Part shown: in pieces, positions 1 through 8,059 of the stretch | How positions within the stretch are numbered: the first letter of the stretch is position 1 | How the letters are laid out: each line of letters begins with the position of its first letter | Source of the DNA: Gemmatimonadota bacterium | GTDB lineage: Bacteria; Gemmatimonadota; Gemmatimonadetes; Longimicrobiales; Longimicrobiaceae | DNA length: 13,976 bases | Direction: 5' to 3' | Assembly: GCA_019348475.1 (NCBI GenBank) | Contig: JAHWJJ010000059.1 | Span: forward strand, 1-13,976 | Translations under genes and position numbers: made by a program | The notes under the pieces: generated by a model | What the model was told of the DNA's origin: nothing | Database searches by the model: none | Seen by the model: the letters and a program-made list of their open reading frames with translations, nothing else

Positions 1-54
1 GCACTCACGCACTCACGCACTCACGCACTCACGCACTCACGCACTCACGCACTC
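1..54. repeat. Octamer tandem array, left edge
   Basis: Six full copies of the 8-bp unit gcactcac plus six further bases, running from base 1 of the window. Read on the minus strand the unit is GTGCGTGA/GTGAGTGC. It ends two bases before the fur stop codon, so on the fur transcript it would form the immediate 3' end. The array is cut by the window edge, so its true length is unknown. The same unit closes the window on the right. Confidence 0.95.
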
Positions 55-55
55 C

Positions 56-562
56 TCACAGCGTCAGCGCCGGGCACGCCAGCCCCTCGTACTTCAGCTC
101 CACGCCGGCGGCGCGGCAGTCGGGGCACAGGCCGTAGACTTCCAGCTTGTGCCGCGCGGGAAGAAAGCCGTGCGCGCGCGCCACCTCGTCCTGGATGCGC
201 TGGATCTCGGGCCGGCGGAACTCCACCACGTTGCGGCAGTTGGTGCACACCAGGTGCTGGTGGCCGCGCTGCTGCCCGAACAGGTGCTCGTAGCGCTTGA
301 ACCCGTCGCCAAAGTCGTGGTCCGCCACCAGCCCGCTGCGCACCAGGATCTCCATGGTGCGGTAGATGGTGGCCTTGCCGATGCGCTCGCCGCGCTTCTT
401 CAGCTCGGCTTCGATCTCCTCCACCGACAGGTGCTCCGTAGAGCTGAACACCACGTCGGCAACGATCTCGCGCTGCAGCGTGACCGGCAGCCCGTGCTGG
501 CGCAGGTAGCGCCGGAACAGGTGCAGGTAGGGCGAGTTGGCGACGGTCTCGGTGGCGGCCAT
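56..562 (-). CDS. fur: Fur-family metalloregulator
   Basis: A 168-aa Fur-family repressor, a cytoplasmic metal-dependent DNA-binding dimer that normally controls iron, zinc or peroxide genes. An N-terminal winged helix (about residues 15-85) contains the recognition-helix sequence KATIYRTMEIL. The dimerisation and metal-binding part has the HQHLVC-TNC motif (H101, H103, C106, C109) and a second CPDC pair (C146, C149), which form the structural zinc site of the family. Length is normal to slightly long (Fur is usually 135-160 aa). The ATG is preceded by GAGG at about 7 nt. A Fur-box-like sequence lies about 50 bp upstream, suggesting autoregulation. The gene is separated from the upstream trio by about 120 bp and a hairpin, so it probably has its own promoter. 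Fur, Zur and PerR cannot be told apart with certainty by reading; plain Fur is favoured by the operator-like sequence. Confidence 0.93.
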   Translation of the reverse strand: MAATETVANSPYLHLFRRYLRQHGLPVTLQREIVADVVFSSTEHLSVEEIEAELKKRGERIGKATIYRTMEILVRSGLVADHDFGDGFKRYEHLFGQQRGHQHLVCTNCRNVVEFRRPEIQRIQDEVARAHGFLPARHKLEVYGLCPDCRAAGVELKYEGLACPALTL

Positions 563-610
563 TCAGGTCCTCGGGTCGTCGGTATCCGCGGGAGATGATT
601 CCTGCCCTAA

Positions 611-625
611 CGATAATGATTCTTG
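611..625 (-). promoter_or_regulatory. Fur-box-like operator upstream of fur
   Basis: The sequence cgataatgattcttg matches 10 of the 14 defined positions of the 7-1-7 Fur consensus TGATAATnATTATCA, with the left half nearly perfect (GATAATGAT). It is a rare AT-rich island in very GC-rich DNA, about 50 bp upstream of the fur ATG. Binding is inferred, and the right half is weak. Confidence 0.5.
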
Positions 626-646
626 ATTCCCGGGGTCAAGCGGCAC

Positions 647-680
647 GGCGGGGGCGGCGTGCTCCAGCGCCGCCACCGCC
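647..680 (-). terminator. Hairpin after the zinc-ribbon gene
   Basis: A 13-bp stem (647-659 with 668-680, one mismatch) with an 8-nt loop lies 2 nt after the TAG stop of the zinc-ribbon membrane protein gene. No U-run follows, so it is either a weak intrinsic terminator or an mRNA 3' stabiliser separating the upstream trio from fur. Confidence 0.35.
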
Positions 681-682
681 GG

Positions 683-1078
683 CTACCCGACCCGCACGGG
701 CCGGCCGCAGCGGATACAGGTGAAGCGCCGGTTCCGCAGCACGTGCAGGACCACGGCTCCCCCGCCCTCCACTCCCCCCGCGCGGCTTCCCAGGGGGTGC
801 GGCCGGCGCCACCCCGGGTCCGTTGCGCAGCGGCCGCAGTGCGGACACCGCAGCCAGGGAGAAAGCAGCAGCGTCCCCGCGGCGGCCGGCGCAACGAGCA
901 GCATCCCGGCCACGCCCCACAGGGGCAGCCCCAGCGCGAGGGATAGCAGAGATCCGCCCACGCCCACCCCCAGACCCACCCACGCGAGCAGGACCAGGGC
1001 GCAGTAGAGCCGCAGCAGGCGCGGCCGGGGGAACGGGCGCTCGGCGGGGCCCGCCGGGAGCCCACGGCCTTCGTTCAC
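683..1078 (-). CDS. Small membrane protein with zinc ribbon
   Basis: A 131-aa protein of unknown function. Two hydrophobic helices are visible (about residues 24-50 and 53-73), followed by a CPHC pair at 78-81 and a CIRC pair at 121-124, a split zinc ribbon that would lie on one face of the membrane. The start is GTG at 1078, chosen because it overlaps the upstream GNAT stop as GTGA; an upstream extension in this frame would run inside the GNAT gene and is low-complexity shadow sequence. It is the last gene of a coupled trio, with a hairpin two bases after its stop. The protein is arginine- and glycine-rich, like translated shadow frames in this DNA, but the paired Cys motifs and clean hydrophobic segments argue that it is real. 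I cannot assign a biochemical role. Confidence 0.72.
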   Translation of the reverse strand: MNEGRGLPAGPAERPFPRPRLLRLYCALVLLAWVGLGVGVGGSLLSLALGLPLWGVAGMLLVAPAAAGTLLLSPWLRCPHCGRCATDPGWRRPHPLGSRAGGVEGGGAVVLHVLRNRRFTCIRCGRPVRVG

Positions 1079-2010
1079 GCTGCCGGATCCGGTGCGGCGT
1101 GGCCGCGCGCGAGCCACTGCTCGCGCGACATCTCGTAGCGCGCCTCGCCGCGATAGTCGCCCGCGGGCTCCCACCCCGCCGCGCGGTAGAACGCCTCCGC
1201 CCGCGTCCCGGGATCGGTGCTCAACCACACGCGCTCCGCGCCCGACGCAAAGAACCAGTCCATCATCTGGTCGTGCAGCCGCCGCCCGATGCCGCGGCCC
1301 TCGAACTCCGGGTCCATGAACAGCGCCCAGACGTTGCTCCGCGCCAGGTCGCCGATGGCGAACCCGACGATCCGGCCCTCGTCCTCAGCCACCCAGCCGC
1401 GTCCCTCCCGGCCGATCTTCTCCAGGACGTGGTGCGGCTGCACCATGGCGGGGTCCGCCAGCCGGTTCTCGCGCACCGCCACCCGGATGCGCTGCATCGC
1501 ATCCACGTCCGCTGCCGTGGCCACGCGGATCCGCACGTCGGGCCCGCGCACCGCCGCGGCGGCCGGCGCCGCGTCGGGCGGAGTCACGGCGGTGCCCGCG
1601 AGTTCGGCGAGCAACTCCATCCACCGACCCGCATCCCCCGCCGTCTCGCGCACGTCCGGCGTCTCGGGAACGTCCAGCCGCCGCAGCACGCCCTCGATGA
1701 TGCGGTCCACGCGGTCCAGCGGCACCGTCCCCTGCTCCTCCAGCTCGTCCGTGCGCACCGGACGGGCCCGGGGGGCGGGGGGCTCCACCAGGTAGTGCAG
1801 GGTGTGGATGGTGCGCGTCCGCCGCCCCTCGTCCCCCTCCGGATAGACGGAGAGGACGGCCAGCCCGCTCTCCCGCGCGCCCAGCTGGCGCGGGGAAAAC
1901 AGCCAGACGGCGTCCACCCGCTCCGGCGGAATGCGCTCCGCCGCGGCCGCCAGCGCCGCCGCAAGCGCGGGGTTCGCCCGCCCCGGCGCGGCCTCCGCCG
2001 GCTGGCTCAG
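1075..2010 (-). CDS. GNAT acetyltransferase with N-terminal extra domain
   Basis: A 311-aa protein. Residues about 158-311 are a GNAT fold, which transfers an acetyl group from acetyl-CoA to an amine. The acetyl-CoA binding motif A is clear around residues 228-245 (WALFMDPEFEGRGIGRRL, with the GRGIG loop), followed by the AEAFYRAAGWEP motif typical of GNAT C-termini. Residues 1-157 are not a GNAT repeat I recognise: an alanine-rich helix, then VDAVWLFSPRQLG and an HTLHYLVEPP strand, then acidic helices. The chosen start is CTG at 2010, which overlaps the upstream stop as CTGA; no ATG or GTG lies earlier in frame without entering the upstream gene. The conservative alternative is GTG at 1917 (280 aa). 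The downstream gene overlaps as GTGA. The substrate is unknown. Confidence 0.82.
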   Translation of the reverse strand: MSQPAEAAPGRANPALAAALAAAAERIPPERVDAVWLFSPRQLGARESGLAVLSVYPEGDEGRRTRTIHTLHYLVEPPAPRARPVRTDELEEQGTVPLDRVDRIIEGVLRRLDVPETPDVRETAGDAGRWMELLAELAGTAVTPPDAAPAAAAVRGPDVRIRVATAADVDAMQRIRVAVRENRLADPAMVQPHHVLEKIGREGRGWVAEDEGRIVGFAIGDLARSNVWALFMDPEFEGRGIGRRLHDQMMDWFFASGAERVWLSTDPGTRAEAFYRAAGWEPAGDYRGEARYEMSREQWLARGHAAPDPAA

Positions 2011-3134
2011 GCCGCCCCCGCGGGTTGCAGCGCACGCGCGCGCTCCGCCGCCTCCTGCTCCACGTAGAAGCGAAGGACGTGCAGAAAGTCCTGCGCGTTG
2101 GTGATCACCCCGAACGCCTGGTGGGTGCCGCGGTCCTTGAGCTTGGAAACGACGAACTCCGAGGAGTCCACGCAGATCGTCGTCAGCGGCCGCACCTCGC
2201 CCGTTTCCTCGCTCCACACGTAGGAGGGGAGCATGTTGCCGGTGGCGATGGAGTGCAGTGCCGTGGCGATCATGATGACGCCCGTGCAGCGGCGGGTGTG
2301 CTCCTTCATCACCTCCTGGCAGCGGATGGCGTCGGTGATGGTGTCCGGCAGTGGGCCGTCGTCGCGGATGGAGCCGGCCAGCACGTAGGGGATGCGGCTG
2401 GTGACCGCCGCGTGCATCACCCCCTCGCGGATGATCCCCTGCTCCACCGCCGCCGGGATCGATCCCGCGGCGCGGACGCGGTTGATGGCGCGCATGTGGA
2501 AGGCGTGGCCCCCCTCCATGGGGATCCCCCGGTTGTTCATCCCCAGGGTGGTGCCCAGGGTGGCGCTCTCGATGTCGTGCACCGCCACCGCGTTCCCGCC
2601 GAACAGCGCCCCCACGTATCCCTCCCGGATGAACCACGCCAGCGTGTCGCGGCCGCGGGAGTGCAGCACGGCCGGGCCAACGACCCAGATGAAGTGTCCG
2701 CCGCGCTCGCGCTCGTCCACCAGGATCCGCGCCATCTCGCCGTAGTCGGTGGGCTTTTCGCGGCTGACCTCGGACGACATGAACTTGAACTCGCCCTCGG
2801 GCCCCACGTCGCCCTCCGCCCCCATCAGCCCCGCGGCGTGGACGAAGATCCCCTCGCTGCCGTCCTCCGCCAGCCCCATCGCCACCGCCTGGCCGCCGCG
2901 CACGTAGCGGCCCTCCAGCACGCGCGGCACGCCGTCGGGGTCCAGCACCAGCGCGCTGTCCATCCGCGGGTCGCGGGGCAGCTTCCACGACCCGTCCGCC
3001 AGCTTTACGTAGGTGGGCAGGTTGGTGGTGGAAAAGAACCCCTCCGGAAGCACGCCGTCCGCGGGGGCCGGTTCGAACCTGGCGGCGGGGGCGTTCGCGA
3101 AGCGGGGCTGCGAAAAGTCGGGCGCGCGGTACAT
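2007..3134 (-). CDS. TIGR00300-family protein, ornithine cyclodeaminase-like
   Basis: A 375-aa protein of the TIGR00300 / LOR-SDH family. Family members include the archaeal ornithine cyclodeaminase and the C-terminal half of cyanobacterial ArgZ/AgrE, which convert ornithine to proline and ammonia using NAD. Conserved blocks seen in order are FFSTTNLPT (33-41), GPAVLHSRGRDTL, GNAVAVHDIES (180-190), GGHAFHMRAINR (208-219), VLAGSIRDDGPLPDTITDAI (251-270), ATALHSIATGNMLPS (290-304) and ICVDSSEFVVSKLKDRG. The usual N-terminal domain of roughly 60-90 residues seems absent. The start is ATG at 3134, where family similarity begins; it has no clear ribosome site. ATG at 3230 (407 aa) is possible, but the extra residues are Arg/Pro-rich and look non-coding. 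First gene of a trio coupled to the GNAT gene. The family is certain; the exact reaction is inferred. Confidence 0.88.
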   Translation of the reverse strand: MYRAPDFSQPRFANAPAARFEPAPADGVLPEGFFSTTNLPTYVKLADGSWKLPRDPRMDSALVLDPDGVPRVLEGRYVRGGQAVAMGLAEDGSEGIFVHAAGLMGAEGDVGPEGEFKFMSSEVSREKPTDYGEMARILVDERERGGHFIWVVGPAVLHSRGRDTLAWFIREGYVGALFGGNAVAVHDIESATLGTTLGMNNRGIPMEGGHAFHMRAINRVRAAGSIPAAVEQGIIREGVMHAAVTSRIPYVLAGSIRDDGPLPDTITDAIRCQEVMKEHTRRCTGVIMIATALHSIATGNMLPSYVWSEETGEVRPLTTICVDSSEFVVSKLKDRGTHQAFGVITNAQDFLHVLRFYVEQEAAERARALQPAGAA

Positions 3135-3481
3135 GCGGTCGGCCGGGTCGTCTGAAGGGATCGGGATCCGCCTGCTCGGGCGGAAAACTAGCCGGGGTAC
3201 GCCCCGCCGAACAAGTCGCCGGGACTGCATCGTTCCGTTACCCCCGCTGTAACGCACCCGGACACTTCCGCGCAGCCGGCCACAGCCTCCGAGCCGCCGC
3301 CCCTCCCTCGCGCGTGAGGGTTACTGACGGTGCGCCAACGGCTTGCGCGGCGACCGCGAGGGCGCCGGCCGCGGAGCCGGGGCCGGAACGCCGGTTGCAC
3401 GTGGTGGCGGGACGGGGTTCCCCGCGTCCGTGCGAGAGCCCGGCTTAATCCCTCCCCATTCTGCCACCGATGGAGCACTCG
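3135..3481. other. Divergent intergenic region
   Basis: This 347-bp gap separates the leftward TIGR00300 trio from the rightward protease gene and must hold promoters for both if they are expressed. I see no convincing -35/-10 pair on either strand, only short AT-richer patches (for example ggcttaatcc near 3442 and the ggaaaactagcc patch near 3181). No RNA gene or repeat was recognised. Its left part could encode a longer N-terminus of the TIGR00300 protein if translation begins at 3230 or 3257. Confidence 0.6.
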
Positions 3482-4932
3482 ATGACACAGTTCAGCGTTC
3501 CGCAGGCGCCCCGCTTTCCCGATGCCGCCAACGCGGGCCCGGGGCGCATCGTTCCCGGAGTCGTGGAGGTCCAGCTGCGCCCCGGCGTCCGTCCCGAGTT
3601 CGTCCGCCCGCCGTCGTCGGCCGCCGCGCCGGCGCTGACCAGCGCCAACGCCGACCTGGAGGCGCTGAACGCGGTGGTCCGGGAGTACGCGCTGGTCGCG
3701 GCGGAGCCCAGCTTCGCCTCGGCGGCGGGGCCGGACGACAAGGCCGCGCCCGCGGCGGACGTTCCGGGAGACGGGGTGGACCTGCGCAGCTTCGTCACGC
3801 TGTACTTTCCCGAAGGGGTGGACACCGAGGCCGTGGCCGCCCGTCTGCGCGAGCTGCCGGACGTGGAGCGCGCGGTGCCGGTGCCCGTAGCCATCCCACC
3901 CCTCGCCACCGTGCTGGACGAGATCGCGGTGCCCGCCGTATTCGCGGCGCCCCCGGTCCCCGCGGCGGACCCGCTGGTCGGCACGTCGGACCAGGTCGCC
4001 ACCAACCCGCAGGGGCAGGAGTTCCAGTGGTACGTCTTCCGCTGCGCGGCCGACCAGGCGTGGAACACCGCGTCCGGGGCGGGCGTGGTGATCGCCGACA
4101 TCGACTGGGGGTTCCGCACCACCCACCAGGACCTGGCCCCGCGAATGGAGATGTCCCGCGCCTACAACGCGTACGACGGCGGAACCGACGTGTCGTGGGG
4201 CGACACCAGCCACGGCACCGGGTCACCGGTCTGGCCGCGGCCGCGGCGAACGGGCTGGGGATCGCCGGGTTCGCGTACGGCGCCACCCTCTGGCCCGTGC
4301 AGGCCCACGGAGGGCCGGGGCAGCCCCTTCCCGGGAACGCGTGGGCGAACGCCATTGAATGGGTGCGCACCGCCGACAGCGGCGGCCGGCGCAAGGTGAT
4401 CGTGCTGGAGGTGCAGACCGGCAGCTACGGCAACTACGAGATGGTCCCCTCCGTCAACGCCGCCGTGCGGAACGCGATCGCGTCCGGCGTGGTGGTGTGC
4501 GTGGCCGCCGGCAACGGCGACCGCGACGCGGGGATCGACGACCAGGGGAACCCCATCCCCCCCACCGGCTCCATCCTGGTGGGCGCTACGGCGTACGCCC
4601 CGGCCGGGAACCCGCGGGCGGGGTTCAGCAACTACGGCGCGAACGTGGTGGTAGCCGCCCCCGGCGACGGCGCGCACGACGCCACCTGCGACAGCGCCGG
4701 CGACGACAGGTACCGCAACGGATTCGGCGGCACCTCGGGTGCCACGCCCAAGGTGGCCGGCGTGGCCGCGCAGCTGCTGCAGCTTCGCCCGGAGCTGACC
4801 CACGCCGAGGTGCGCGACGTCCTGAACCGCACCGGCGGCGCCGTCTCGACCGACGCCGGCAAGCCGGTCGGCACGTTCCTGAACGCGAACGCCGCCGTAG
4901 CGGCCGTCACCGGCTTTCTGAAGGCACCGCCC

Positions 4933-5934
4933 ATGACCGCCATGGCGCTGGGGATGGGCGCCACGGGCAACCTGGAGGTGTTCGGCGCGGGGCTGGACGG
5001 AACCCTGTACCACAACTGGCTCGACGGGTGTGGTACCTGGCACGCCTGGGCGGCCGGGTTCGACGGCGCACCCGCCGCCCGTTCCGTGGCGCTGGCGATG
5101 GGCCCCACCGGAAACCTGGAGGTGTTCGCCGTGGGCGCCACCGACGGCACCGTGTACCACGACTGGCTCGACGCTCGCGGCACCTGGCACGGCTGGACGG
5201 CCGACTTCGACGGCGCGCCAAAGGCCAGCTCGGTCGGGCTGGCGATGGGCCCGACGGGGAGCCTGGAGGTGTTCGCCGTCGGCGCCGCGGACGGGACCGT
5301 GTACCACGACTGGCTGGACGGCTCCGGGAAGTGGCACGGCTGGACCGCCGACTTCGACGGCGCGCCAAAGGCCAGCTCGGTCGGGCTGGCGATGGGCCCG
5401 ACGGGGAGCCTGGAGGTGTTCGCCGTCGGCGCCGCGGACGGGACCGTGTACCACGACTGGCTGGACGGCTCCGGGAAGTGGCACGCGTGGACGGCCGACT
5501 TCGACGGCGCGCCCAAGGCACGTTCCATCGCGGTGGCGATCGGCGCCACGGGGAACCTGGAAGTCTTCGCCGTCGCCGCCACGGACGGGACGGTGTACCA
5601 CGACTGGCTGAACGGGTCCGGGAGCTGGCACGGTTGGACGCCGGATTTCGACGGAGCGCCGAAGTGCTCGTCGGTCGCGCTGGCGCGCGGCGCGACGCGG
5701 AACCTGGAGGTGTTCGCCGTCGGCCGCGCCGACGGGACCGTCTACCACGATTGGCTGGACGGCTCCGGGAAGTGGCACGGTTGGACGGCGGACTTCGATG
5801 GCGCGCCCAAGTCCTCGTCGGTCGCGCTGAGCATGGGCGCCACCGGGAACCTGGAAGTGTTCGCCGTCGCCAGGGACGGCTCGCTGCCCCGGCACAACTG
5901 GCTGAGCGGCGCCGGGACCTGGCACGGTTGGCAG
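4933..5934 (+). repeat. Seven in-frame propeller-blade repeats
   Basis: Seven tandem units of about 147 bp (49 aa) encode the blades of the C-terminal propeller. Each has a LEVFAV strand, a DGTVYHDWLDG turn, a WHGWT strand and a DFDGAPK linker. The last blade is shortened and carries HNWL in place of HDWL, as expected where a propeller closes. Seven blades is the usual number for PLL-type fucose-binding lectins. Confidence 0.92.
5200..5485 (+). repeat. Exact 139-bp tandem duplication (blades 3 and 4)
   Basis: Bases 5200-5338 and 5347-5485 are identical, offset by exactly 147 bp, one blade. The other blades differ from one another at many silent positions, so this copy arose or was homogenised recently. 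Being in frame, it leaves the fold intact. Confidence 0.93.
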
Positions 5935-5989
5935 TGAGCCCGGGGCACCGCCCGGCCGCCTGATCGGGCGCCGCGGGAAGCAGGTACCA

Positions 5990-6016
5990 GGCACCCGGCC
6001 CGCGCCGGGTGCCTTT
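5990..6016 (+). terminator. Intrinsic terminator after the protease gene
   Basis: A GC-rich stem of 10 bp (ggcacccggc paired with gccgggtgcc, 5990-5999 with 6004-6013) with a tetraloop is followed by TTT, 53 bp after the protease stop. The U-run is short, but the stem is perfect. It insulates speA from the protease gene. Confidence 0.72.
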
Positions 6017-6140
6017 GTAGTTCGCTGCCTCGGGGCGCGTCTCGCGGCGGCCGCGGACCGGCGGGGGCACCGGGCCCTTTCGCGCGGGGGCCCAAGGGTC
6101 CAGATTCGTTCCCCTCGCGATCCCGACCACCGCGCCACAC

Positions 6141-8057
6141 TTGCCGACGGAGGCAGCGCTGCCCAGGAAGTGGACCATCGACGATTCCCGCGAGCTGTAC
6201 AACATCGAGGGCTGGGGAATCGGCTACTTCGGCATCAACGAAAAGGGGCACGTGACCGTGGCCCCGTCCAAGGAGGACGGGCCGGCGCTGGACCTCTTCG
6301 AGCTGGCCACCGACATGGAGGCGCAGGGCGTGGGGCTTCCCCTGCTGCTGCGCTTCAGCGACATCCTGCGCACCCGCATCGAGACGCTGGGCGACCGCTT
6401 TGCCACGGCGATCCAGGAGTTCGCCTACGATGGCGGATACACCACCGTGTACCCCATCAAGGTGAACCAGCAGCGCCACGTGGTGGAGGAGATCGTCCAG
6501 TACGGCGAGCGCCACGGCGTGGGGCTGGAAGTGGGGAGCAAGCCGGAGCTGCAGGCGGTGCTGGCGCTGAACGAGCGCACGGACCACCTGATCATCTGCA
6601 ACGGCTACAAGGACGAAGAGTTCATGCGGCTGGCGCTGATGGGCCAGAAGCTGGGCCACAAGGTCATCATCGTCATCGAAAAGCTGAGCGAGGTCGAGGT
6701 GCTGCTGCGCGTGGCGGGCGACATGGGCGTGGAGCCCACCGCCGGCGTACGCATCAAGCTCTCGGCCACCGGCGCGGGGCGCTGGAGCGAGACGGCGGGG
6801 GAAAAGAGCAAGTTCGGGCTGAACGCCGCGCAGCTGGTAAAGGTGCTGGACATGCTGGACCAGGCGGGAAAGCTGGACGCGCTCAAGCTCATCCACTTTC
6901 ACCTGGGGTCGCAGATCCCCGACATCCGCAACATCAAGCTGGGGATGACGGAGGTGGCGCGGTACTACGTGGAGCTGCGCCAGCTGGGGGTGGAGATCGG
7001 TTACGTGGACGTGGGCGGCGGCCTGGGGGTGGACTACGACGGATCCCGCTCCACGGGGAGCGCCAGCGTGAACTACTCCATCCAGGAGTACGCCAACGAC
7101 ATCGTCTACGCCCTGGCCGAGGCGTGCCGCGAGAACCAGGTGCCCATGCCGCACATCATCAGCGAGAGCGGCCGGGCCCTTACGGCGCACCACGCGCTCC
7201 TGCTGATCAACGTGATCGACCTGGAGACGCAGAGCCCCGACAAGCCCGAGCCGGTGAGCGACGGGGCGCACGCGCTGGTGCAGGAACTGGCGGGCGTGTT
7301 CCGCGAGCTGGACGGCCGGCGCGTACACGAGGTGTACCACGACGCGGCGTTCCTCAAGGAGCAGCTGATGGTGCACTTCAACTCCGGCACCCTCTCGCTG
7401 CGGGAGCGCGCCATCGGCGAGCGGTACTGGCTGTCGATCATGAACCGGGTGGCGCAGCTGGCGGCCAGGGACCCGGACGAGTTCGAGGACATCCTCCCGG
7501 AGCTGGAGGCCATCCTGATCGACCGGTACTTCTGCAACTTTTCGCTCTTTCAGTCGCTGCCCGACAGCTGGGCGATCGACCAGCTGTTCCCCATCATGCC
7601 CATCCACCGGCTGGACGAGGAGCCCACGCGGCGCGGCACGCTGCAGGACGTGACCTGCGACAGCGACGGCAAGATCGACCACTTCGTGGGATGGCGTAAG
7701 AGCAAGCCCAGCCTGGAGCTGCACGCGTTCCGGCACGGCGAGCCGTACGTGCTGGGGATCTTTCTTACCGGCGCGTATCAGGAGATCCTGGGCGACCTGC
7801 ACAACCTGTTCGGCGACACCAACGCCGTGCACGTAAAGCTCACGCCGACGGGGTACGAGATCGGCGACCTGGTGCACGGCGACACCATCACCGAGGTGCT
7901 GAACTACGTGCAGTTCAACACCCAGGACCTGATCTCCACCTTCCGCCGCAAGATCGCCAACGCCGGCAGCCGCATCACCCGCGCGGAGGCGAACGCGTTC
8001 ATCGCGGACTACATCGCGGGGCTGGCGGGGTATACGTATCTGGAGGGGGAGGCTTGA
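6141..8057 (+). CDS. speA: Biosynthetic arginine decarboxylase
   Basis: A 638-aa PLP-dependent decarboxylase converting L-arginine to agmatine and CO2, the first step of the agmatine route to putrescine; cytoplasmic and Mg-dependent. The fold-III barrel begins with the YPIKVNQQ motif, whose Lys107 binds PLP. The HFHLGSQI motif, the VDVGGGLGVDYDG phosphate-binding loop and SESGRALTAHHA follow. TCDSDGKIDHF near the end carries the catalytic Cys506. Length is close to E. coli SpeA (658 aa), and the family's long insertions are present. The start is uncertain: TTG at 6141 is the outermost permitted codon but has no ribosome site, while an in-frame CTG at 6159 has GGAGG 5 nt upstream; no ATG lies near the conserved N-terminus. 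It is a single gene, with a terminator before it and a bidirectional terminator after. Confidence 0.96.
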   Translation: MPTEAALPRKWTIDDSRELYNIEGWGIGYFGINEKGHVTVAPSKEDGPALDLFELATDMEAQGVGLPLLLRFSDILRTRIETLGDRFATAIQEFAYDGGYTTVYPIKVNQQRHVVEEIVQYGERHGVGLEVGSKPELQAVLALNERTDHLIICNGYKDEEFMRLALMGQKLGHKVIIVIEKLSEVEVLLRVAGDMGVEPTAGVRIKLSATGAGRWSETAGEKSKFGLNAAQLVKVLDMLDQAGKLDALKLIHFHLGSQIPDIRNIKLGMTEVARYYVELRQLGVEIGYVDVGGGLGVDYDGSRSTGSASVNYSIQEYANDIVYALAEACRENQVPMPHIISESGRALTAHHALLLINVIDLETQSPDKPEPVSDGAHALVQELAGVFRELDGRRVHEVYHDAAFLKEQLMVHFNSGTLSLRERAIGERYWLSIMNRVAQLAARDPDEFEDILPELEAILIDRYFCNFSLFQSLPDSWAIDQLFPIMPIHRLDEEPTRRGTLQDVTCDSDGKIDHFVGWRKSKPSLELHAFRHGEPYVLGIFLTGAYQEILGDLHNLFGDTNAVHVKLTPTGYEIGDLVHGDTITEVLNYVQFNTQDLISTFRRKIANAGSRITRAEANAFIADYIAGLAGYTYLEGEA

Positions 8058-8059
8058 GA

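Larger units (their letters stand above)
3482..5937 (+). pseudogene. Subtilisin-like protease with lectin propeller, frameshifted
   Basis: An S8 serine peptidase fused to a seven-bladed propeller, 818 aa if one missing base is restored. The start at 3482 has GGAG at 6 nt; the ATG at 3470 has none. No signal peptide is evident. Residues 1-190 look like a propeptide. Catalytic residues follow: Asp208 (IADIDWG), His244 (SHGTG), oxyanion Asn345 (AAGN), Ser419 (GGTSGATPKVAG). From residue 485 to the end are seven blades with the motif GNLEVFAVG-DGTVYHDW-WHGW, as in PLL/tectonin-type lectins that bind sugars. Directly after HGTG, at 4220-4222, the frame breaks: three Gs are present where four would give the family motif HGTGVTGLAAA. 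The 5' frame runs to a stop at 4397-4399; the 3' frame stays open from there to 5937. Either a true frameshift or a sequence error; both halves are otherwise well preserved. Confidence 0.85.

Noticed and set aside
1..54. Octamer array as a CRISPR array
   Set aside because: Units are 8 bp with no spacers, far below CRISPR repeat length, and no cas gene is present.
2011..2988. Upstream extension of the GNAT frame to 637 aa
   Set aside because: It overlaps the well-conserved TIGR00300 gene antiphase on the same strand and reads as Gly/Arg/Ala-rich low complexity.
4220..4222. Programmed ribosomal frameshift in the protease gene
   Set aside because: No slippery heptamer, internal ribosome site or stop codon lies at the junction, and the break falls inside a catalytic motif. 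Mutation or sequence error is simpler.
6072..6093. Paired GGGCCC sites before speA as a regulatory hairpin
   Set aside because: Only 6 bp of self-complementary sequence on each side in very GC-rich DNA; expected by chance.
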